NCBI RefSeq assembly: GCF_947242115.1 | Contig: NC_074726.1 | Coordinates: forward strand, 13,577,970-13,641,969 | Length of the DNA: 64,000 nucleotides | Origin: Biomphalaria glabrata | Lineage: Eukaryota; Mollusca; Gastropoda; Planorbidae | Direction: 5' to 3' | Shown: in pieces, positions 35,328 to 46,600 of the stretch | How positions within the stretch are numbered: the stretch's first letter is position 1 | Layout: every line of letters begins with the position of its first letter | Position numbers and translations under genes: made by a program | Notes under the pieces: generated by a model | Database searches by the model: none | What the model was told of the DNA's origin: nothing | The model's input: the letters and a program-made list of their open reading frames with translations, nothing else

Positions 35328-36602
35328 AGGGAAACTCCGATAGTTTTTCAAATTTTAGTTATTGACATATTTAAATTCTGCGTAAAAAGTTGTAATAGTA
35401 AACATTATATCATTTTTTATTTAAATGCTCGGAAAATTTTATATTTAATAAATTAGACAGAAAATTCTCCACGCCCCCCAAAAAACGGGATTCTGCGAGA
35501 TGTTTTTAGTTTTTAAAAACGTGACGTCACGAAGGTGCTGGCTAAATATAGATCTAGACCTAAACTCTCTAGTCTAGATCTAGACCTAACGGATCGCATT
35601 TATTGTTACGCTTCACAGCTAGATCTAGTCTCCACGTTGATTTATAATCGGTCATTGTTTATAAACCTCTATTTCTACTTAAAGAAAATTAAATATTGTT
35701 CTTCAGCTTGTTGCAGTAGTTCCAATCACAAAGATAAAATCAGCAAGTATGCTGATACAGAAATTAGTGTCTCTTTTCATTTGTTTCCAAGAGATGAAGT
35801 TTTAAAGGGAAAATTTATTCGCCTGAAGAGCAAATATTTTACAAAGGCATTAGCTAATTCCTGTTTGTGCTCAAACCATTTTGAGAGAAGCTGTTTCAGC
35901 AACTTCATTGCTGTGGAAATGGGATTTAAAAAAAAAATTGAAGTTAATACCAGGTGCAGTACCAACAATACATTGGATTTCCAGGCCAAAGAATTCAATT
36001 AATGATACTACTGAGACATTTTAAACAACTGAAGTTCATAAATATAAATGAAATCAGGTTTGTGAGCTAGAAATTTACTACGAATACTAGATCTACTATT
36101 AAATTTCTTATTTAATAAGTAGATCTATCGTCTACGAAACTCAATTCCAACTTTTTAACTTTTGACCTTGGGGGTGTGTCTCGCCGGCTGAGCCAGCGTC
36201 AAGCTCTCTCATCACTTTTTCCATGTCAACCAATGTTAGGTCGAAACAGCACAAAAAAATCATAATTTTATTACGGTCAAACATACAGTCATAATTTATA
36301 CACCATTAGAAATTTCTTTTAAAGTATTTTAATGATGTAATAACGAAAATTTTTTTTTATCAAAGATAATTTCTTTTTCGCTTCCCTATCAATGAGTATC
36401 AATAGGATTTGAGTGCACCGTCGTGACGTCACACAGAAATTCAGTGAAAATCTGACTGTTTTGGATGCGCAGAAAAATTATGTCACAAAAACATCAATTA
36501 CTAAGTTATTCTTGCAAATAAAAAAAAAGAATAATATATTCATTATCTATAAATCAAAACACATATTATATCAAAAATTGTCAAAACCATCGGAGTTACC
36601 CT
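35328..36602 (+). mobile_element. Kolobok-like TTAA element, unit 2 of 3
   Basis: 1275 bp, almost identical to unit 1; one visible difference is AATCAGGTTT for AATCAGATTT near 36055. Only one TTAA separates it from each neighbour (35324-35327 and 36603-36606). Confidence 0.8.
35535..36002 (+). CDS. THAP zinc-finger coding segment, unit 2
   Basis: The protein is identical to that at 34256-34723, with the same lack of an ATG start. That the frame is kept in all three units reflects recent copying as much as selection. Confidence 0.55.
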   Translation: MLAKYRSRPKLSSLDLDLTDRIYCYASQLDLVSTLIYNRSLFINLYFYLKKIKYCSSACCSSSNHKDKISKYADTEISVSFHLFPRDEVLKGKFIRLKSKYFTKALANSCLCSNHFERSCFSNFIAVEMGFKKKIEVNTRCSTNNTLDFQAKEFN

Positions 36603-36606
36603 TTAA

Positions 36607-37884
36607 AGGGAAACTCCGATAGTTTTTCAAATTTTAGTTATTGACATATTTAAATTCTGCGTAAAAAGTTGTAATAGTAAACATTATATCATTTTTTATT
36701 TAAATGCTCGGAAAATTTTATATTTAATAAATTAGACAGAAAATTCTCCACGCCCCCCAAAAAAACGGGATTCTGCGAGATGTTTTTAGTTTTTAAAAAC
36801 GTGACGTCACGAAGGTGCTGGCTAAATATAGATCTAGACCTAAACTCTCTAGTCTAGATCTAGACCTAACGGATCGCATTTATTGTTACGCTTCACAGCT
36901 AGATCTAGTCTCCACGTTGATTTATAATCGGTCATTGTTTATAAACCTCTATTTCTACTTAAAGAAAATTAAATATTGTTCTTCAGCTTGTTGCAGTAGT
37001 TCCAATCACAAAGATAAAATCAGCAAGTATGCTGATACAGAAATTAGTGTCTCTTTTCATTTGTTTCCAAGAGATGAAGTTTTAAAGGGAAAATTTATTC
37101 GCCTGAAGAGCAAATATTTTACAAAGGCATTAGCTAATTCCTGTTTGTGCTCAAACCATTTTGAGAGAAGCTGTTTCAGCAACTTCATTGCTGTGGAAAT
37201 GGGATTTAAAAAAAAAATTGAAGTTAATACCAGGTGCAGTACCAACAATACATTGGATTTCCAGGCCAAAGAATTCAATTAATGATACTACTGAGACATT
37301 TTAAACAACTGAAGTTCATAAATATAAATGAAATCAGATTTGTGAGCTAGAAATTTACTACGAATACTAGATCTACTATTAAATTTCTTATTTAATAAGT
37401 AGATCTATCGTCTACGAAACTCAATTCCAACTTTTTAACTTTTGACCTTGGGGGTGTGTCTCGCCGGCTGAGCCAGCGTCAAGCTCTCTCATCACTTTTT
37501 CCATGTCAACCAATGTTAGGTCGAAACAGCACAAAAAAAATCATAATTTTATTACGGTCAAACATACAGTCATAATTTATACACCATTAGAAATTTCTTT
37601 TAAAGTATTTTAATGATGTAATAACGAAAATTTTTTTTTATCAAAGATAATTTCTTTTTCGCTTCCCTATCAATGAGTATCAATAGGATTTGAGTGCACC
37701 GTCGTGACGTCACACAGAAATTCAGTGAAAATCTGACTGTTTTGGATGCGCAGAAAAATTATGTCACAAAAACATCAATTACTAAGTTATTCTTGCAAAT
37801 AAAAAAAAAAGAATAATATATTCATTATCTATAAATCAAAACACATATTATATCAAAAATTGTCAAAACCATCGGAGTTACCCT
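36607..37884 (+). mobile_element. Kolobok-like TTAA element, unit 3 of 3
   Basis: 1278 bp. It differs from the others mainly by single-base length changes in A/C runs (for example CCCCCCAAAAAAACGGG near 36755). It is followed by TTAA at 37885-37888 and then unrelated sequence. Confidence 0.8.
36815..37282 (+). CDS. THAP zinc-finger coding segment, unit 3
   Basis: Same 155-codon frame as in units 1 and 2, with an unchanged protein sequence. Confidence 0.55.
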   Translation: MLAKYRSRPKLSSLDLDLTDRIYCYASQLDLVSTLIYNRSLFINLYFYLKKIKYCSSACCSSSNHKDKISKYADTEISVSFHLFPRDEVLKGKFIRLKSKYFTKALANSCLCSNHFERSCFSNFIAVEMGFKKKIEVNTRCSTNNTLDFQAKEFN

Positions 37885-37888
37885 TTAA

Positions 37889-38262
37889 CAGTAGATGACA
37901 TAAGTCATATTAATTTATACCGTCTTGTGTTGTTTTGTTTTGATCGATTCAGTCATTCATTCACGCCAAGCTCAATTTTAAAAGTTATTCTACTATAGAA
38001 TGGCAAAGGACAGCAGCAGCTTTAAACTCATCGTGATGATAGACGTCTGCTGTCGCTCTGTCATATAGGATAGGCTATGACAGTACCCAGTTCGAAGCGC
38101 ATCATCATCATGACACTGCCAAGCAGCCAAGCATTGTAATGATTGTTTAATATAATTGATTAGATCAAGAATTTAATGATCAAAATTTAAATGTTTTTAT
38201 GTTAAGTACTAGATATTCCCCCAGCAATATTTATTTAGGTCTATATATATATATATATATAT
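37889..38262. other. Short spacer, no gene seen
   Basis: Unremarkable sequence ending in a TA microsatellite (38241-38262) that served as the insertion site of the next element. Confidence 0.6.
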
Positions 38263-39847
<1,585 letters not shown>

Positions 39848-39965
39848 GGCTCCTTCTGTCTCGGAAGACAATGGATGCGCCCAGATGAGTCACTGGCTTT
39901 GGTTCAGCAGTACCAGTGTTTCCTCTCTCGACCTTGCTGATATGATCCAAATTAAGGAACGCATC

Positions 39966-41478
39966 CATGGGCGCCCACAGGATTTTTTTGCAGGGAGGTG
40001 CAAGCTGCCACCCATGGCTCAAAATCGTATCCTAAAACTTTCTTGTTATATTCGGGCCCTCATACATAATCGATATTAAATGCACAATAATTTTTTTTTC
40101 ATGAAATAAAAATAAAAAAGAAACTAAACACGTGAACAAAGTATTTACTGTACACAATGTTAACTTTATCCGTGAGGCCGTGCGGGCTTGCCTACGTTCG
40201 ATCAAACAAAAACTGCAAATGTTGACTGTGGTTGAAGAAACTGTATCTATTCTATTGTAAACTGGTGGACGTGTTTAACCTGCAGTTTTATCGAGCGCTG
40301 ACACCGACCGCAACTCCGAAAAACTCTTTACTTTTGTTAAAAGAAAATATATCATTTATCACATCGAAAGATAATTGGCAAAAAACAAAAATAATATTCT
40401 AGACCTTAACTAAATATTATAAAAAATAATTGTGGCATTTTACGTCTCGAAACGATTTTTTTCTCTTTGCAATGCAACTTCTTGTGAGACTAAAGAGGCC
40501 AATCCTTTGTACTTTCACCCTTCTTTCTACTACTATTGTGTATGGCATCTACAATCCAGGACCTTCCTTTAATGCTCGCTCTTCATATGGATCTATCCAG
40601 TGCCACTTTTCCCCCAGCTGTTAAATTAGTGCCGATTTTGAAGAGCTTGCATACATCAGTATACCTTAGCAGTGGACGACCAGCGAATCTCCTGCCTTCT
40701 GTTAAATCACCATACAAAATGTCTTGTCATCCTTGTGGCATTCATAATAACTATAGCTATGTGCAAATATAAAAAAATTGTCACGACTAACATGCTATAG
40801 AATATGTGACATCCTTTATAGAGCAAAGAATTGCAAGCCTAGAATAAATCGTACATGGTATGACATGAACTACAGATTTGTCTATTCTAGTTACAATAAT
40901 AGCATATCTTTACAACTGTACTTCAGTGGTAGCACCACATGTTAAGATACTACACTTTATAAAATTCTAATGATAGGCCTTTAGATTTAGGCTTAGAAGA
41001 CGATGCGGAAAATTTTTCTGAACATTAATTTATGAAACTCTTGAATCAATAATGCATGGGCACCCGCAGGGGGTATATTGTGGTCACTTGCACCCCCCTG
41101 GATTCAGATGCGGAAAATTTTTCTGAACATTAATTTATGAAACTCTTGAATCAATAATGCATGGGCACCCGCAGGGGGTATATTGTGGTCACTTGCACCC
41201 CCCTGGATTCAGACTAAATTTTAATCTACATCTACATAATAAAAAAAAAACAGACCTGAAAGATGTATTCCATTATGGTTGACCATCCATTTCATACGTC
41301 TAGGTTAATCTGCTTATTAAATTTCTACTACTACATTAACCAGAGGAAGCACTACTTGTTCAGTTGCTACTTAGAAGTTAATTGATTTGATGGTGAGAAA
41401 AAATGGCTAGAATTTGGCTACTCAGAATCCAGTGGGGTGCAAAGTGCACCCCCTTGAACCCTCCTGCGGGCGCCCATG
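39966..41478 (+). mobile_element. hAT-like element, family H
   Basis: Starts CATGGGCGCCCACAGGA and ends TCCTGCGGGCGCCCATG. It has a perfect 8-bp TSD AACGCATC at 39958-39965 and 41479-41486. There is no transposase. On the minus strand at about 40600-40790 it carries a decayed LINE C-terminus (DILYGDLTEGRRFAGRPLLR, then YTDVCK). It also includes a perfect 105-bp tandem duplication (41003-41212) resembling its own right end. The flanks (39845-39957 and 41487-41537) join into one older sequence. Confidence 0.82.
41003..41212. repeat. Perfect 105-bp tandem duplication
   Basis: ATGCGGAAAATTTTTCTG begins at 41003 and again at 41108, and the two 105-bp copies appear identical. Each contains CATGGGCACCCGCAGGGGG, a near copy of the element's end. 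Confidence 0.92.
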
Positions 41479-41542
41479 AACGCATCGCGTTACATTTGGC
41501 ACCAACTGAGTTGCAGAAGTTGTCAGAAGCTATAAATATATA

Positions 41543-42280
41543 CGGGCGTAGCCAGGATTTTTTTTCGGGGGGGGGGTTAAGGGGATCCCCCCCTCCGCAA
41601 TATATATGTGTGTGTGTGTGTGTATGTTTGTATGTGTATATAATTAATCTTCATTACATTATGACTCTTCATTCTTTCGGAAGAAGTTAATTATACCCTA
41701 GAATATTTTCCTGGAGTTAGTGGAAAATTTGTAGACTCCCCGCCTTTGATAGCAATCGGGGTCTGGGGAGCGCTGTGAGCTCTCCCAGCGCGGGGCAGAG
41801 CCCCGCCGACAAGCACTATTTCTGGTATTGAAAGACTAAAAAATGCATATTCTGAGGTATATACAGTGCCTTATGCTGGTATTAAAAGTTTTATTTTAAA
41901 ACCTGTGCTATTCTTACTGACTTAGATCCTCCCGCGCCGTTCGGCGCATTGGGCGTCAAGCTGTTTCCACAAACATCTGTCACTGGCAATGTCTGAAGCA
42001 TCTTCCCACCTGTTCTGAGGACCTCCATGAAAGTGTGGCGCCAAGTTGTTATAGGATGTCCCTGTTTGTGCCTTCCTCGTAATGGCCTACTTGTCATCGC
42101 AACTCTTATTATGAGTAATTCATTTTGTTGGAGAACATGTCCCGCAAACCTCATGTTACGCTCTGTCACAATCTTACTAAGGGGTCGACTCCCAGTTTGG
42201 CATAGGATTTCCTTGATTGAGACCCGATCTCTATAACTGACTCCTAAAATCCGTCTTAGCCATCTTTGTTGAGCCACATT
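41543..42280 (+). mobile_element. hAT-like element, family G, copy 4 (right end missing)
   Basis: Begins CGGGCGTAGCCAGGATTTTT like copy 1 and follows it through the LINE-tail fragment. It stops at GAGCCACATTTAGGG, where telomere-like repeats take over. The right inverted end is absent. It retains the longest version of the captured LINE fragment. Confidence 0.7.
41891..42277 (-). pseudogene. LINE reverse-transcriptase C-terminal fragment inside family G
   Basis: The minus-strand frame reads QQRWLRRILGVSYRDRVS, then ERNMRFAGHVLQQ, then RHKQGHPITTWRHTF. This is the conserved tail following the polymerase domain of many RTE-type non-LTR retrotransposons. It is only the 3' end of such an ORF, carried within the hAT-like element; shorter versions sit in copies 1 and 2. 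Confidence 0.75.
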
Positions 42281-42306
42281 TAGGGCTAACCCTAACCCCT
42301 AACCCT
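42281..42306. repeat. Interstitial telomere-like repeat (CCCTAA)n
   Basis: GGGCTAACCCTAACCCCTAA plus CCCT at the break point of the hAT-like copy. TTAGGG is the common animal telomere unit. Confidence 0.75.
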
Positions 42307-42411
42307 CGCGGCAACAAAAAAAAAAAATAATTCTTTGAACTTTGAACTATGGTTGCTTTAGGCCTCTAGCGGATCCAGAACTTTGGAGTGGGCGGGGGGG
42401 TGATTTTTTTT

Positions 42412-42450
42412 CCAAACCCTAACCCTAACGCCGAGTAAACCCTAACCCTA
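42412..42450. repeat. Second interstitial telomere-like cluster
   Basis: Two short runs, AAACCCTAACCCTAACG and AAACCCTAACCCTATGC, separated by a few bases. A third isolated run is at 49922-49938. Confidence 0.75.
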
Positions 42451-42606
42451 TGCATAAACGTGCGTACAGCATATATATATATATAAATATATATATATGA
42501 GAATAAAATAGAGCAGTGTTTCTCAACATTCGGTGAAAAAAAAAGGTCATGTTGAAGCATTTCTCTTGTAAGCTTGGGGGTCTGGGGGAGCGCTGTAAGA
42601 TTCCCC

Positions 42607-42985
42607 AGTGGTGTTCGAGGCGAGGCCCCGACGCCAAAAGCGTTTTCTTGCATTTTTCACTGAAGAAACGCATTCTCCTGACATTTACAGCTCATTATTC
42701 ATAAGTGGGGTTCGGGGCGAGGCCCCGAGGCAAAAGCGTTTTCTTGCATTTTTCACTGCAGAAACGCATCCTTCTGACATCTAGAGCTCATTATAATATT
42801 TATCAGTGGGGTCCCGACGCCAAAAGCGATTTCTTGCATTCGTCACTGAAGAAACGCATTCTCCTGACATTAATAGCTCATTATTCATCAGTGGGGTTCG
42901 GGTCAAAGCCCAATCACTAAAAGCGTTTTCTTGCATTCTTCACTGAAGAAACGCATTCTCCTGACCTAAAGCTCATTAAATACTG
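42607..42985. repeat. GC-rich tandem repeat of about 95 bp, 4 copies
   Basis: AAAGCGTTTTCTTGCATTTT recurs (also as AGCGATTTCTTGCATTCG), followed by GAAGAAACGCATTCTCCTGA. Copies begin near 42607, 42701, 42806 and 42890 with substitutions and small indels. Openings such as GTTCGGGGCGAGGCCCCGA are partly palindromic. Confidence 0.8.
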
Positions 42986-42999
42986 TTAAACTGTTATCA

Positions 43000-43620
43000 A
43001 TGTTATAGATTTAGATATATATAGATTTATTTTTTAATTGCTATCTCGGTAAATTTGTATAAGTTTTGGTATGTTGGCTAACTAATTCTAGTCTATATAC
43101 TATATCACAGACCTATGTAATCTCTCTACCTAGACATAATGACATAGTCTATAGTCTATATATAGGAGATAGATCTGTTTACCTGTTGTAAACATCAATG
43201 ATTGCATACTTTTGTAATGTAGTGTAATTAACTGTAAACACTCTACACTAGTCTACACTCTACTCTAGTAAAGTCTCTAGACAGTGACAGTCTAGATTGG
43301 CTAGATCAGTAGATTCTAGATAGATACTCTAAAAAAGAAACTCAACTCTATAATAATTAGTAAATTACTATCTATAACTTATAACTATAATTAAATTAAT
43401 TAGTATAATTATTATAAACAGCTGAGTAGTACACTACATTAAAAGTTACAGTACTCAAGACAATACTCAAGTCAGTCAAGTACTCTACTGAAAGTCTACA
43501 CTCACACTGTCTACAGTACTGTGACTGTAGATGATAGTAAGTTGAGTGATAGTGTCTAAGTCAAGGCAAGGGAATCAACAACCTATTCATAGATCTATTA
43601 AATCTATACATTTTAAAACA
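43000..43620. repeat. CTAG-rich low-complexity tract upstream of the CNP homologue
   Basis: Same composition as 33000-33900 (ACTCTACTCTAGTAAAGTCT, TAGTCTATAGTCTATAT). It lies directly before the first coding exon at 43650 and probably includes the promoter and 5' UTR. Confidence 0.65.
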
Positions 43621-43649
43621 TATAATACCTTATCATCATATCACATGAC

Positions 43650-46600
43650 ATGTCTTATGCAAGTTTATGTACAAGTTTTGTAACAACAGCACCAGTGCTG
43701 TTTCTGCCAGATTTTTTTTTAAGTGCAACACATCAGTCTAGATCTATTACTAGATATAATAATGAAGAAAGCCTAACTGATTGTATAAATGAGTTGGGTG
43801 ATGGTGATGCTCCTTCAACTGTCAGCTGTTTTATAAGTCCATTCATTGACAACACAGACTACAGAACTATCAGGGTAAGCCTTAGATGCCTTAGTACACA
43901 GTACACAGTGTTTATCAAACATGTACACTCCCTTACATACTTACTAAACAACATAGATTAGAACAATAAAACAAGCTGCAATGCTGATGTAATTTTAATT
44001 CTAAAGATTTAAAATTAATTAGATAAAGGTATAATTTATTTGTAGATACAGAGATGCTATAGGTCTACCAGCGCTCACATTCAAGGTTTAAGAAGCAAGC
44101 AAACAGATGATGTACAATTATAATTGTATGATCAAACTCCATTTGAGTGAGGGCTTGAGAGGCTTAAATCCTCTCTTGCAAAAGCCCTGGACAGAAACCC
44201 TGCTGTTTTGCGTAGTGCAAAAGTCACCATACGGGTCGAGAATTTTTGGTTTCCCAGACCTGTTGAGACGAAGATCAGCAATTCTGGGGCAGTCAAAAAG
44301 AATATGAGACACAGTTTCCTCTGATCAACCGCCGCCCTGGAGACTAGTGAAGGGTCAAGCCATTAAAATCTGCAGGCTCTAAACTGGTGGTTAAAAAAAA
44401 AAAATTCTCCTCCCTCTCTCCAGTTTGGTAGAGAATTTCTTTAGTTAAAAATAGACAAAAAGATTTGATAAATGACAATGCAAAAACAGTAGGGATAACA
44501 ATAGTAGGGAGAAATGATAATAACCTTAGGAAGTAATTATATAAATAGAAAGTTGTGAAAGTTAAATCATCTTTCAACAGCTGATAGTATGAATATGTGT
44601 ACCCTATTGTTTTTCTGACTTAGCTTAGTGAACAGTTAACACTTTGTAGTGATGATTTCTTCAGTAGAGAATGGTTGCAAATAATATGCAGATTAAGCCT
44701 GTTTAGTATTTATATATGCTGCGGGAAGAGTCAGTATATATAATGGTGACTCTGTCTCTAATTTAATTAATAGTTTCCCAGAGAGATGCATCATATCTCT
44801 GTATTTGGGGGCTTGCCAATTGTTAAGACCTTCATAAGCTGAGGGTACTGGGATTGAAGAGAGTGAAGGTTTTGCCTTGTGATTGGGCTATACCTATATA
44901 TTTTGTAGTAAGCAATCTTTACATAAGGAATATAGTAGTATAAAGTAAAGCTAATTGCCCCCTTTCAGACCTAGATGATGATCTGTTTCTATGCTCAACT
45001 GGGTTAACCAGTGTGTTAGGTGGCTTGCACAATGACCATCCACCTTTACTTTCCCCAACTGATGTCAGGTTGGGTGGATTCAGGGCATCCTAAAAATCCC
45101 AGTCTAGACAGAGATTCAAACTGAAATCCCTTCTGTTTGGAAGCCAAGCACTTCACCACTCCTCTACTCTGCCACCACATAATAAATATATGATGTTTTA
45201 ATGCTAATCTTGACTATTTCTTGGAGATTAGTCTGTCTCTAAAAAAAATAGTTAGGACATTCTAGATTTGTGATTCTTAGAAAGAGAACACTCCATTGTG
45301 TTTGTTTAATTATTGGTATAGTTTGATGAAAAAAAGTTTATTATCAGAGTAGATATTATAATGTTTGATGTAACAGCCTAATTAATTATTGTGGCTGCCA
45401 CACTTTTTTATAGATATGATTTAATATTATTGAAGTTCATCAACTTAGATGCAGTTATGTTCTCATGTTAAGGATGAACAATAAAACCACACAGCCCTGC
45501 ACACATATCATTTTTTCTTCAAGAAAATAATACTAATCCTTGAAATATCTTCATATATTCTTACAAATATATCTAATCACAGTAATGAACTTCAACAGTC
45601 ATAATTACACCAAATTAACAATATAATGTACTATGTTCTTCATACAAAATATATTCAGAAATATGCACACACAAAAACGCCATTACAAAACTGCAAACAA
45701 ATGCAAACTTTTTTTTGCATCATGTATTTCATCTTCTGACAAACTTTTACCTTAAATACCATATTATTTCAGTCTCTACCTATATATCTATAAGTCTTGA
45801 CTATATGGTATAAGGTACACAATATCTATATATGTTACATTTTGTAATGTCTGAGAGTGTTAAAATTTTCTTAAATTTTGTTTTTACCTTATCAGAATAT
45901 AGAAGAGACAGGAGATGTTCTGACAAAAAGGAAAGAGATCAGACATGTCAAGGACTCATCAAAACGAGAACTAAAATTAGAAAATGAAAATGCTGAAGCT
46001 TTCTTGAATTTTCCTTTCTTCACTGATAGAGCTACATGCATGCACTTAAAGAGACCGAGCACAAAAGTTATGTTTATCATGAGAGGACTCTCCGGCTCAG
46101 GCAAATCTACCATTGTCCAGAAGATAAAATCAATATATGCTAAAGCTGTCATCTGCTCAGCTGATGATTATTTCTATTCTAAGGATGGTGTCTACAACCA
46201 TGATAATAATTTGCTGGGAGCTGCTCATGCTGACTGCCAAAGTAAAGCAGCACAAGCCTGCCAACAGAATGCACCCATCATTGTGATTGACAACACCAAT
46301 GTCAAGAGGTGGGAGATGAAGTATTATGCTGACCTTGGCAATGTCCATGGCTATGTGATTGTCACCGTGCAGCCCAAGACACCCTGGAAAATGGACCCAG
46401 TGCAGCTGGCACAGAGAAACAAACATGGAGTGCCTTATGACATTCTTAAAAAAAAGGTCCAGATGTTTGATGATGTCGTCCCAGTCTATTATGGCTGGTT
46501 TCTCTGTGAGAAAAAATCAAACAGTCTTATGAGCCTGGCATCAAAAATATTTCTTGAATGTATAATCAAACTTCCAGAGTTTAAAAAGTATTTACTGAAT

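Noticed and set aside
34256-37282. Three tandem host THAP genes
   Set aside because: Each lies within inverted-repeat, TTAA-flanked units that are nearly identical throughout, including non-coding parts, so they belong to a transposon.
42281-42450. Chromosome end
   Set aside because: The telomere-like runs are very short and genes continue on both sides; interstitial only.
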